Positions 1 through 7,146 of a stretch of 15,691 bases of DNA are shown here, piece after piece. How positions within the stretch are numbered: position 1 is the stretch's first letter; the number at the start of each line of letters is the position of its first letter. This DNA is from Planctomycetota bacterium (lineage in GTDB: Bacteria > Planctomycetota > Phycisphaerae > WQYP01), in assembly GCA_021785155.1 (NCBI GenBank), contig JAJYGE010000323.1, forward strand, positions 1-15,691, written 5' to 3'. Under the pieces are notes generated by a model. That model did no database searches, was not told the DNA's origin, and worked only from the letters and a program-made list of their open reading frames with translations. The position numbers were made by a program, and so were the translations under genes.

Positions 1-927
1 GGCTTCGGCGGCGGCGGCTTCGGCGGCGGCGGCGGCGGCGGCGGTCGAATCCTCGTTCAGTCAGCCTCCGCTAACCAATCCACCAGTTTCGCGGATGTGG
101 GTAACGGCGTGCTCACCAGCGAGCAGATCGCACAGATTGAGCCACCAAACTCACTTTCGGCTCCATCCAACATTGATTTCGGCCAGGTGCGAACCGGCAC
201 TACCGCCGTACAGAATCTTTCCTTCGAAAATAGCAGCAGCACCGGCACCATTACGGGTCAATATACACCGACGTTGCCCTCCGGCATGTCCGGCAATTCA
301 GGCATGTTCTCATTGGCCGGGGGCCAATCCAGCACGTCCGCCATTTCTTTTGCCCCCACTTCACGTGGCACTTATAGCGGTACCGTCAGCTATAGCTCCA
401 ATGTGGTCATTGGCAGTGTCGCTATCACCGGCACCGCCGTCGGGCCCGTATTTTCCACCAATGTCGGTACCGCGCCCCTGACGGTTATTAACGTCGGCAA
501 GACTGCTCCCGGATTGGCCGCCACGTTTGATCTGAAAATCACCAACACCAGCACCGATGATGTCAATGGCACCAATTTAGCCAATTTAACGCTGGAGAGC
601 GAAAACATCACCGGCCCGACTGCCAATGCTTTTTATGTTGTGCCGCTTACGCAAAATGTTCTCGGCAACGCCGCTGCGGATTCCCCACTGGGAAATTCCA
701 CGGATTTGTCGATTGTATTTAATCCCATCACCGATGGCAGCTTTACCGATTACCTGACCATTACCACCGATCAAGGTGCCCCGCTGGGGGATGTGGGGCA
801 GCAGTTTACCTACGAACTCACGGGCAACAGCAGCGGCACGCCAACCCCTGAACCCGCCACGCTGGCCCTGCTGACACTGGGTGGCCTTTCCATGCTGATG
901 GTTCGACGGCGGAAGCACCGGGTGTGA
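1..927 (+). CDS. PEP-CTERM surface protein with glycine-rich and Ig-like/ASH-type regions (5' end missing)
   Basis: The frame is open from the first base, so the gene starts outside the window; 308 codons are visible. The first 15 codons are a GGC-repeat tract coding for almost only Gly with two Phe. After that come Ser/Thr/Gly/Asn-rich beta-sandwich segments of the kind found in ASH/choice-of-anchor domains (for example IDFGQVRTGTTAVQNLSF near residues 57-74). The C-terminus is a classical PEP-CTERM signal: P283-E-P, a hydrophobic helix (about 288-301), then RRRKHR. By family knowledge such proteins are exported by Sec, recognised through this tail by an exosortase, and displayed or released at the cell surface. 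The role of this one is unknown. A hairpin terminator follows 77 bases after the stop. The GGC tract is a likely slippage site. Confidence 0.85.
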   Translation, partial: GFGGGGFGGGGGGGGRILVQSASANQSTSFADVGNGVLTSEQIAQIEPPNSLSAPSNIDFGQVRTGTTAVQNLSFENSSSTGTITGQYTPTLPSGMSGNSGMFSLAGGQSSTSAISFAPTSRGTYSGTVSYSSNVVIGSVAITGTAVGPVFSTNVGTAPLTVINVGKTAPGLAATFDLKITNTSTDDVNGTNLANLTLESENITGPTANAFYVVPLTQNVLGNAAADSPLGNSTDLSIVFNPITDGSFTDYLTITTDQGAPLGDVGQQFTYELTGNSSGTPTPEPATLALLTLGGLSMLMVRRRKHRV

Positions 928-1003
928 CCACATCCGGATGTTTTTTCCGGTCACGGTGCTCGGATATGAGACGGTACCGGAAGATCGACAATCATGGCAC
1001 CGG

Positions 1004-1033
1004 GCGGAGCGCAATAAATGCTCCGCTCTTTTT
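1004..1033 (+). terminator. Intrinsic terminator after the PEP-CTERM gene
   Basis: Perfect 7-bp stem GCGGAGC (1004-1010) and GCTCCGC (1020-1026) with a 9-nt A/T-rich loop, followed by TCTTTTT. It lies 77 nt after the stop codon of the upstream gene and fits a Rho-independent terminator. Confidence 0.75.
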
Positions 1034-1321
1034 ATGCGTGGAGAAAACGGTATACCCCGGTTGGGGGATGATCGTTACCGGAAGTAGCATCCAACTGACC
1101 GCAGGAGTTTCCCTGTCTCGGCGGCAGCCACTTCAGCGCTGGGCTGGTGAAAACCTGATGAGAGTTCACACGTTCGACGGCACGAGGGACCGTGCCTTCT
1201 ACTTGCGCAATGTGGCAGACATCGTCCCTGATGCCGTGGTCTGGTTTCGATATATGGTATTGGTATTGCGGGCACTCGGGTTTCAACCACCAAACACAAG
1301 GACGCAACGAACGACGCAATA
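1034..1321. other. Gene-free stretch before the PIN gene
   Basis: Together with 928-1003 this makes about 390 bases without a convincing gene. It has one small hairpin (GGCACG near 1181 with CGTGCC near 1191) and, at 1281-1315, an A/C-rich low-complexity run just before the PIN coding part. No antitoxin-like reading frame with a ribosome binding site was seen in any frame. Confidence 0.5.
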
Positions 1322-1708
1322 TTGTGGCAGCGTACCAACGTGATCATCCGGCACCTGGCCGGGGACGACAAACAACAGGCGAAGCTGGCCGGGGAATTAT
1401 TTGGCCGGTGCGATCGGGGTGACCTCACCCTTGTTGTGCTGTCTGCGGTGGTGGCGGAAACCGTGTTTGTTCTGGAGTCGTTCTATCAACACCCCCGTGC
1501 CGCGATCGCCCGGACATTGGCGGCTTTTTTAGCCAGCCCCGGGGTGGAGGTTACGGACTTGGATATTCACCTTTCCGCCCTGAGCCGCTATGGCAAAACC
1601 CGACTGCATTTTGTTGATTGCCTGATCGCGGAGCACGCCTCGGCGCTACATTGTCCCGTGGCAAGCTTTGATAAAGAATTATTGAAGGCAACCGATAAAA
1701 AACCCTGA
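1322..1708 (+). CDS. VapC-like PIN-domain protein with altered N-terminus
   Basis: 128 codons in the listed frame. The body is a PIN ribonuclease fold: TNVIIRHLAGDD at 5-16, Glu46 in VVAETVFVLE, Asp99 in FVDCLIAEHA and Asp117 in ASFDKELL. These match the second, third and fourth acidic positions of VapC-type toxins, which cleave RNA with a metal ion. The first Asp, normally directly before TNV, is replaced by Arg4 (codon CGT at 1331-1333). No good start or Shine-Dalgarno site precedes it: 1322 is a TTG codon and the frame stays open upstream through a low-complexity run. No antitoxin gene sits beside it. The simplest reading is a 5'-truncated, probably inactive relic. A functional non-catalytic protein, or a sequencing error at the Asp codon, is also possible. 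Confidence 0.7.
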   Translation: MWQRTNVIIRHLAGDDKQQAKLAGELFGRCDRGDLTLVVLSAVVAETVFVLESFYQHPRAAIARTLAAFLASPGVEVTDLDIHLSALSRYGKTRLHFVDCLIAEHASALHCPVASFDKELLKATDKKP

Positions 1709-1834
1709 TCGGAGCCGATTCAATGATCGTCGGATTCCGGCAATACCGGTTCCCAAATGAGGCAACCAGCAAGAGATCCGAATGCTTCACAACAACCTGC
1801 CCTCCACCCACAAGCGCGAAAATAGCGCCGCCAT

Positions 1835-2434
1835 TTACAGCAAAAACGGAATTATCCCGCTGCGAACTCTTTGGCGATAGGCCGCATAGGCCTCTGGAAA
1901 TTGGCCCCGCATGAGTTTCTCTTCCTGCTGTGCTTTTATCCAAAGCGCCAGAATCATTGCCACCACAAGAATCACGCCGCCGACCGTCGGCCACGCCGCT
2001 ATGAATGTTCCCAGAAAAGCCAGCACCAATCCCGTGTAAATGGGATGCCGCACGATCTTATATGGTCCGCAGCAAATCAATTCATGATTTTCTTTCACTG
2101 TGGCAATTCCGCTCCAATTCCGGCCCAAAATCGTCCGCGCCCAAATGGCAAACGCAAAACCGCCGGCGCACAGGATAATCCCCACCGCCCGCTGGACGAT
2201 CGATGGGGGCAACAGCACGATTTTTCCCCCCGACCAATGGGTGGCAATGATCGCCGCGATAATCAGCGGCCAAGCGTATCCCAAGCGGCTCAGGAACGAC
2301 TGGCGATATATTGATTTCTTATTGTTAAATGCTCTGACCAGCCAATAAAGCCAGAATATCAGCCACAAAGCCTGAATAACCCGCACCGTCATGATATGAC
2401 TTACTGCCATACCCCCGATATTACCGCGCAACAC
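1835..2434 (-). CDS. ICMT/PEMT-family integral membrane methyltransferase
   Basis: 199 aa with several hydrophobic segments (about 18-35, 52-64, 82-98, 133-168). The family signature is the C-terminal S-adenosylmethionine site: GPYKIVRHPIYTG at 123-135, then EEKLMRGQFPEAYAAYRQRV at 171-190. This is typical of the isoprenylcysteine carboxyl methyltransferase / phospholipid N-methyltransferase superfamily, whose bacterial members methylate small lipids or unknown acceptors in the membrane. The acceptor cannot be told from sequence. The GTG start at 2434 is chosen because GGGGAG lies 5 nt upstream; an ATG at residue 9 is an alternative. It converges with the PIN gene (126 bp between the stops) and has no operon partner in the window. 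Confidence 0.82.
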   Translation of the reverse strand: MLRGNIGGMAVSHIMTVRVIQALWLIFWLYWLVRAFNNKKSIYRQSFLSRLGYAWPLIIAAIIATHWSGGKIVLLPPSIVQRAVGIILCAGGFAFAIWARTILGRNWSGIATVKENHELICCGPYKIVRHPIYTGLVLAFLGTFIAAWPTVGGVILVVAMILALWIKAQQEEKLMRGQFPEAYAAYRQRVRSGIIPFLL

Positions 2435-2543
2435 GCTGGCTCCCCAATTCCCGGCTACTTAGCGGCATCGGATTACCCGGCGGCGTAATAAACATTCCCC
2501 GACTAATACAGCAGGTGTATCGCACGCATGGGATGGCTGCCTG

Positions 2544-2612
2544 GGGGCCTGTGACCGATTCTGCAACGCGGCGGCACCGCCAGCATTTAGGAGTTAGGAG
2601 TTAGAAGACTTT
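2544..2612 (+). repeat. Dispersed repeat, copy 1 (three heptads)
   Basis: The sequence from GGGGCCTGTGACCGATTC through CGGCGGCACCGCCAG is shared with 15464-15546 with one mismatch up to the heptad array. It ends in a 7-bp tandem array TAGGAGT TAGGAGT TAGAAGA (2588-2608) followed by CTTT. The core contains the small hairpin GGCGG-CA-CCGCC. Copy 2 has two more heptads. Confidence 0.85.
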
Positions 2613-2824
2613 TTGGGCGCGGAATGGGCGCGAGCATCGTAATTTGTTTGAGTGCATAGCGATCCTCATGGCTGAGACGGAGCCATTGATGCAGGCATGT
2701 TATTCAGTTGCCAATGACCTTGCTCAGCGGGTCTGAGCTATTCGTCGGGAAGGCTATAGGATTGCAATAAGAGGGATAATGCGCATCAGCGCTAAAACGT
2801 TAAGGATTTGGCCCGGATAGACCT

Positions 2825-2845
2825 GGCGTGGCAATATTTCCGGGC
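2825..2845 (+). repeat. 21-bp direct repeat, copy 1
   Basis: GGCGTGGCAATATTTCCGGG plus C, identical at 3105-3125. A degenerate inverted copy (17 of 20 matching) lies at 2922-2941. Confidence 0.8.
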
Positions 2846-2992
2846 ACCCGTGGATTTTCCTCGCAAAACGCGCGGTGCAAGCACACGCGGCTAAAAGGGG
2901 ATGGGGTTGCCCGGTACACTTCCCGGATGTATTGCCACACCCGATAGACCTGGCAGAATCTGTCACAGGCGCGCTGCCTGGTGCCCTGTTCC

Positions 2993-3008
2993 ACCCGTAA
3001 TTACGGGT
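2993..3008. repeat. 16-bp perfect palindrome
   Basis: ACCCGTAATTACGGGT has no spacer. It sits directly at the left end of the 67-bp repeat at 3008-3074. It could be an operator-like site or a recombination/transposition end. No gene starts nearby. Confidence 0.6.
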
Positions 3009-3074
3009 TGACGGAGGGCCAAGGGGTTGTGGGCGCGGAGCGAGGAGGATTACGTATGGATACATACGTTGACG
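3008..3074 (+). repeat. 67-bp dispersed repeat, copy A
   Basis: Begins TTGACGGAGGGCC and ends CATACGTTGACG. An inverted, diverged copy (B) lies at 3377-3444 inside the MITE-like element. Both copies keep a small hairpin: GTATG-gata-CATAC here, TGTATG-gggaa-CATACA in copy B. Confidence 0.75.
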
Positions 3075-3104
3075 GGAACTGTGCCCGGCATTTCTTACAG
3101 GCGG

Positions 3105-3125
3105 GGCGTGGCAATATTTCCGGGC
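3105..3125 (+). repeat. 21-bp direct repeat, copy 2
   Basis: Identical to 2825-2845, 280 bp downstream of it. Confidence 0.8.
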
Positions 3126-3200
3126 GAACCGCGCAATCAACGGCATAAATGCCGGCGCTTAGGGAAGGGTTGATCCTGGAAAATCGCCCCCCGGACCCCT

Positions 3201-3472
3201 AGTGCTCTGTCACGCCTAAATATTAGGATTGATTGGCCGCAAACGCCCCAGCGGCAAGGAGCCAGCGGCGAAAACCGGGTCCATAGACCCATTGAGCCGA
3301 TGCGACACCGCAGATGGGGCGTTTGCGGCCAACCCTGCGGGGCGGGGGCCAGGAGGCCGTGGGCTTTGGCGCTCGTCGTCAATGTATGTTCCCCATACAC
3401 TTTCCTCCTCCCTTCGCGCCCACAACCCCCTGGCCCTCCGTCAATCCTAATATTTAGGCGTGACAGAGCACT
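3201..3472. mobile_element. MITE-like element with perfect 32-bp terminal inverted repeats
   Basis: The left end 3201-3232 (starting AGTGCTCTGTCACGCC) and the right end 3441-3472 are exact reverse complements over 32 bp. Inside are two further inverted repeats: 3233-3250 with 3315-3332 (18 bp, perfect) and 3346-3364 with 3418-3436 (16 of 19). The 272-bp unit codes for nothing recognisable. Size, perfect ends and lack of coding fit a miniature inverted-repeat transposable element moved in trans. No clear target-site duplication is visible (CCCCT on the left, GGTGC on the right), so the family cannot be assigned. A structured non-coding RNA gene is an alternative. Confidence 0.75.
3377..3444 (-). 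repeat. 67-bp dispersed repeat, copy B (inverted)
   Basis: Read on the minus strand it matches copy A at 3008-3074: TTGACGGAGGGCCA, GGTTGTGGGCGCG, GAGGAGGA, a GTATG/CATAC hairpin and TTGACG, with scattered changes. It overlaps the right terminal repeat of the MITE-like element by four bases. Confidence 0.7.
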
Positions 3473-3508
3473 GGTGCCATCCGTAATACAAATCCATTCC
3501 GCATCCGC

Positions 3509-3916
3509 TCACAGCATCCCGGCAAACATCTCTTCAGTCGCGATTACCGGCGGCCCGCTGGTGAATAATCCATCAACAACAATATATGCCGGATTCGCCT
3601 TGGGCAGAAATGCCATCATGCGCACATGACCGATGCCCGTGTTATAGAAACAGTGCGGTGTGCCCGCGGGAATTGTCACTGTGGTGCCGCCAAAAACCGG
3701 TCGTGGCTCCTGACCGACAAAAAGCGTTCCCTCACCTTCCAGAAAAACCAGAACCTCATCACAGTCATGCCGGTGTGGGGGACAATGTCCGCACGCTTCA
3801 TAACGCCCCTCAATGACGGTGCAGCTATCGCAGCCCGTTTCCGGTGCGGCCAGAACGCGAATTGTTCCCAACCGCTGTTTTTGTTCCAATTCCGCAAATG
3901 TGTCCTGCATTTCCAT
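3509..3916 (-). CDS. Small cupin protein with two CxxC motifs
   Basis: 135 aa, a single cupin domain. Motif 1 is PPHRHDCDEVLVFLEG (46-61), giving metal ligands His48, His50 and Glu54. Motif 2 is PAGTPHCFYN (83-92), giving His88. Such proteins bind a divalent metal in a beta-barrel and act as small enzymes, sugar or ligand sensors, or storage-like proteins; the substrate is not visible. The ATG at 3916 is supported by GGAGG six nt upstream. Unusual for a cupin are two CxxC pairs before the metal site (Cys29-DS-Cys32, Cys42-GH-Cys45) plus Cys52. It is transcribed in the same direction as the pseudopilin but 306 bp downstream of it, so it is probably its own unit. Confidence 0.85.
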   Translation of the reverse strand: MEMQDTFAELEQKQRLGTIRVLAAPETGCDSCTVIEGRYEACGHCPPHRHDCDEVLVFLEGEGTLFVGQEPRPVFGGTTVTIPAGTPHCFYNTGIGHVRMMAFLPKANPAYIVVDGLFTSGPPVIATEEMFAGML

Positions 3917-4222
3917 TAGAGACCTCCATCAACAAAGACGGCCAGGGGATAACTTCCAACACCAGCCCGAAAGGTATAATCTTCCAAAGAACCGTTTGTG
4001 ATCAGGTTCCTTGAACGAGCCAATGTTATTGTCGGCATAATCCGCCCGCGAGTTGATACGAAATCGTAGTCTATTGTGTTATGGGGCACACGCTGATTAT
4101 CGGCGGGTTGAAGGCGGGCGTGGAACCCTCTGCGCCAGTCAATATTGAATTACAAAACGCAAATGTTTCTCAGTGGATGCTGGATCGCGCAATGCGGGAA
4201 GCTATTTCCGGAGCAAAGCGCG
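3917..4222. other. Intergenic stretch between cupin and pseudopilin genes
   Basis: About 306 bases that should hold the cupin promoter on the minus strand. Apart from the cupin ribosome binding site I see no repeat, strong hairpin or credible gene. A plus-strand frame from an ATG at 4081 lacks a binding site and runs antisense into the pseudopilin gene. Confidence 0.5.
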
Positions 4223-5393
4223 TCATGGCACCGTGTAGGAAGCCGCCCCGCCCATATATTTTTGTTCCACGTCCGGCGTGGGTTCGGTATTGGCAATAAC
4301 AGTTCCGGGTGGGCACCAGTAAAGGGGGTTGGCGGAATCCAGATCACTTTTCAAGCTGACATGGCCATCAAAAAACAGCATATTCATAATCGAATACACC
4401 GGGACCCGAACCATGGCGATAGGCATATTCGCGGGCATCCACACCACCGGTGGAGCGCTTGAAACTGCCGCTGGAGTTGCCGGGCGCAAAGTCGCGATTC
4501 CAGGAATCTGAATACCATGAGAACGCCCCTTCATCGGCAAACGCGCTGCCGTCAATATTTTCCGTGGTGGTCAAATCCACATCCGGGGCTTGTGCGGTGG
4601 TGGAGAATGCAGCACCGTCGGCGGCAAAGCATTTTTGCGACGGTTGCCCCACGTTGTTCATAAAAGGTGAGTAGCTGTTGGGCACCTGCACATAGGGAAA
4701 AGTGCAGGTGTAATTGGCCGAAGCGATGGGATCAAGCAGAAACAGACCGGCCGCACAATAGGACAGCATCGGCCCGACCGGCGGTTGAATTGAAGAAGTG
4801 GAATATGGCACGGCCAAAAAACGATTGGACGGACATATAAACGCCGGGTCACTTCGCAAAAACTCAAACCTCGCCAGCCGATCACTTTTGCTGGCGGCCT
4901 GTGGATCGGTGGCGGTGGGAGAGGTAAATGGATGGTTCATTTCATCGGCCAGCGGTGTCATCCAATCGTATTGCGTGCAAAGATGGGGATAGTCATATTC
5001 GGAATATCCCGTGTGAAAGCCCGCGTTGATGTCCGACCAGAAAAAACTCCCGCTGGTGGCCGGGCTGCCGGCGATCGCGCCATGCCATTCATCCGCATAT
5101 TCCTGCAGGGCCTGCCCGATGGAATGCAGGTTGGCGGCGCATACAACCGATTCGCCATCTTTTCGCGCTTCCGCCAGCGCCGGCAGCAACAATGCGATCA
5201 ACAGCGCAATAATGGATATGACCACCAGAATCTCAATGAGCGTGAACCCGCAGACGTGGCGGCGTCGCAAGGAGCCAAGAGCTTTTGGAAGCGTTGCATA
5301 CGTACTCCCGGCCACAGGGTGCGCATGACGCCTCGCCGCCACTTTGGCTTCCAACTGCCTGGTTCTAAATTCTGAATTATCGGTTCGATACAT
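4223..5393 (-). CDS. Type II pseudopilin-like protein (DUF1559/H-X9-DG type), frameshifted near the 3' end
   Basis: Start ATG at 5393 with AGGAG eight nt upstream. An unusually long basic leader (1-49) ends in CG|FTLIEILVVISIIALL, the prepilin peptidase site with Glu at mature position 5, followed by the usual hydrophobic helix. A globular extracellular part rich in Tyr, Ser and Cys follows. The uninterrupted frame stops at 4368 just after YEYAVF. The next frame continues with DGHVSLKSDLDSANPLYW to a stop at 4223. Removing one T from the six-T run (A run 4370-4375 on the plus strand) gives YAVFDGHV and a 389-aa protein, restoring the DGH motif that closes planctomycete pseudopilins. Either the run is a sequencing or slippage error, or the gene is broken. 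It probably shares a transcript with the membrane protein 44 bp upstream. Confidence 0.82.
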
Positions 5394-5437
5394 GTCTATA
5401 ACTCCTGTGAATAAAATCTTTCTGACAACACCACAAT

Positions 5438-5995
5438 TTAATTCCCGCCCGCGGAGGTGGCGTACCGGCTGTCCACCCATTTTTCATACTGCTGTTTTGT
5501 CGGTGGAGGCCTGGAGCCGGGTCGCGGTGGTTTTTCAGCGGCCACTACCAGTCGGCCCGAAAGCGGCGCGAAAGTTGGACCACGCTTCCCGATCCAACTA
5601 TTCAGCAGCACCGGTTCGGGATGTTTCAAAATATGCCCACCCTTGCTCCAGTAGGAAAAAGCCGCTGGATAACCGGTATTCCGATGGGTAAAAGGTGACA
5701 GCACCGGGATCGTATCGCCGATCTTGAGTTGATAATGAAAAGTCTGGCCGGTAACCGAATCAATAAATAAAGGAGCGGCTGAATACCGCTGGGCGGCATT
5801 AGGTCCCAGATAGCGCAGCATCGACCAGGCCAGGCCCGCCAATACCACCGTGAAAAACCCAATTACAATCATCCGTCCCGGCATCGTGTGCAACCACGCA
5901 TGGAGTCGGTGCGTGATGTGTTCATTTTTTCGTAGCGTGCCGAATTCCCTGCCGGAGGATGTATCCAACCACTTAATTTGAGGTTGATCTATCAT
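5438..5995 (-). CDS. Single-pass membrane protein of unknown function upstream of the pseudopilin
   Basis: 185 aa: a basic cytoplasmic N-terminus (1-40), one transmembrane helix (about 41-61, MIVIGFFTVVLAGLAW), then an exported domain with a Tyr/Pro/Gly-rich centre (YPAAFSYWSKGG about 111-122; LLNSWIGKRGPTFAPLSGRL) and a Pro-rich tail. From memory, planctomycete proteins of similar layout, often beside pseudopilin genes, carry a Cys pair where this one has FAPLSGRL; that comparison could not be verified here. The ATG at 5995 has only a weak GGGTGG upstream. The 44-bp gap to the pseudopilin start suggests co-transcription, and hence a role around the same secretion or pseudopilus apparatus. 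Confidence 0.72.
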   Translation of the reverse strand: MIDQPQIKWLDTSSGREFGTLRKNEHITHRLHAWLHTMPGRMIVIGFFTVVLAGLAWSMLRYLGPNAAQRYSAAPLFIDSVTGQTFHYQLKIGDTIPVLSPFTHRNTGYPAAFSYWSKGGHILKHPEPVLLNSWIGKRGPTFAPLSGRLVVAAEKPPRPGSRPPPTKQQYEKWVDSRYATSAGGN

Positions 5996-6214
5996 ACTTG
6001 TGCCACCCTTTTTTTGAGGACGTCAAATTCCGTGGCCGGCATGCCCTTTCAATAGGGGGCAAGCTGATCGTACGTCTGCCGCGCCGGCGGCCAAGCGTCC
6101 GGATTGAAAGACATCTTATTGATGCGGAATTAAGAGAATATGTCAGAACGGTTAAAAGTCTGGTAATGTTGCGGCACGGCAATCATCCCGCCGCTTCAGA
6201 GGAAAATAGAATAC

Positions 6215-7096
6215 TTATTGACTTCCCGTTGCCTGCATCGCGTATTGAGAAACCGGCCGCATGTGATTCAGTGCGGCAAATACCTCTTCAATGGTTTCCG
6301 GCAGGGTGCTGGTTCCGGCGGTTAGACCGACGACATCCACGCCGCTAAACCATTGCGGGTTGAGATCTTCCGCGCCCTGCACATGATACGCCACCGCCCC
6401 GCGTTGCCGACAGCGCTGAGCCAGCAAGCGGGTGTTATTCGAGTTTTCACCACCCACCACGACCACCACATGCACACGATCCAATAAGTCTTCAATCGCG
6501 TTCTGCCGGTCTTTTGTGGGCTGGCAGATTGTATCAACATATTGTATTTCGGCGTGCGGATTTTTCGCAGCGATCACAGCTCGGATTTCCGCCGCCAATG
6601 GTGATGCGGTGGTGGTTTGACACATGATTCCCAAACGGGAATAAGGATAGGTTCTAACATCCACGAGTTCAGAGATCACATCAAAACTTGTCAGATCTTC
6701 CGTAACGCCCTGTACTTCGACATGACCACGCCGACCAATGATCAACACATGATACCCCTGGGCCTGCAGGCGCTGCGCCGCGAGATGCGCTTTTTTCACC
6801 AGTGGACAGGTCGCATCAATCAGGTTCTTGCCGGCGGAGATCAGTTGGTCCCGGCGCCGTTGGCTTATGCCATGCGCTGTGACCAGCACCTGTGGGGTTT
6901 CGGGCATGGTTTCGCGGCCATCCCGTTCACCGGATTGCCGGAAGCCACGCCGCCGCATCCGGGCATTGACCAGCGGATTATGCACCAGTTCCCCGTAAAC
7001 GGTTACCTGTATCGGCTTGGCAACATCTTCGGCGTATTTCAAGGCATCACGGACACCAAAACAAATGCCCATGGCTGAAGCACGAATAACTCGCAT
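6215..7096 (-). CDS. ispH: 4-hydroxy-3-methylbut-2-enyl diphosphate reductase (IspH/LytB)
   Basis: 293 aa, normal length. It catalyses the last step of the non-mevalonate isoprenoid pathway, reducing HMBPP to IPP and DMAPP on an iron-sulfur cluster in the cytoplasm. All signature residues are visible: cluster cysteines Cys12 (MGICFGVRDAL), Cys97 (DATCPLVKKAH) and Cys191 (TICQPTKDRQNA); substrate-binding His39 (VHNP), His75 (AHG) and His125; proton-relay Glu127 (GHVEVQG); and the GGENSNNTRLL and LTAGTST segments. The ATG at 7096 has GAGG five nt upstream. It lies 50 bp after the winged-helix regulator gene on the same strand, so it may be read through from there; functional linkage is not evident. 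Confidence 0.96.
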   Translation of the reverse strand: MRVIRASAMGICFGVRDALKYAEDVAKPIQVTVYGELVHNPLVNARMRRRGFRQSGERDGRETMPETPQVLVTAHGISQRRRDQLISAGKNLIDATCPLVKKAHLAAQRLQAQGYHVLIIGRRGHVEVQGVTEDLTSFDVISELVDVRTYPYSRLGIMCQTTTASPLAAEIRAVIAAKNPHAEIQYVDTICQPTKDRQNAIEDLLDRVHVVVVVGGENSNNTRLLAQRCRQRGAVAYHVQGAEDLNPQWFSGVDVVGLTAGTSTLPETIEEVFAALNHMRPVSQYAMQATGSQ

Positions 7097-7146
7097 GATA
7101 ACCTCGCTTTCACTTTGCCATACAAAGTATCAGATGCAAAAAAAAT

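Larger units (their letters stand above)
2435..3508. other. 1.07-kb gene-free, repeat-rich region
   Basis: No reading frame here has both a ribosome binding site and recognisable protein features. The stretch holds a dispersed repeat (2544-2612), a 21-bp direct repeat (2825-2845 and 3105-3125), a degenerate inverted copy of it (2922-2941), a 12-bp direct repeat GATAGACCTGGC (2816-2827 and 2943-2954), a 16-bp palindrome (2993-3008), a 67-bp repeat (3008-3074) that recurs inverted at 3377-3444, and a MITE-like element (3201-3472). It reads as a graveyard or landing zone for small non-autonomous elements. Confidence 0.7.

Noticed and set aside
928..1000. Sequence TCACGGTGCTCGGA near 950 resembling an arm of the REP-like palindrome
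   Set aside because: Only about 10 bases match and no second arm pairs in the correct place; probably chance in GC-rich DNA.
2754..3425. Minus-strand reading frames in the repeat-rich region
   Set aside because: Pro/Arg-rich translations without binding sites, spanning inverted repeats; artefacts of repeats.
4081..4299. Plus-strand 72-codon frame antisense to the pseudopilin 3' end
   Set aside because: No ribosome binding site, no recognisable domain, and overlap with a better supported gene.
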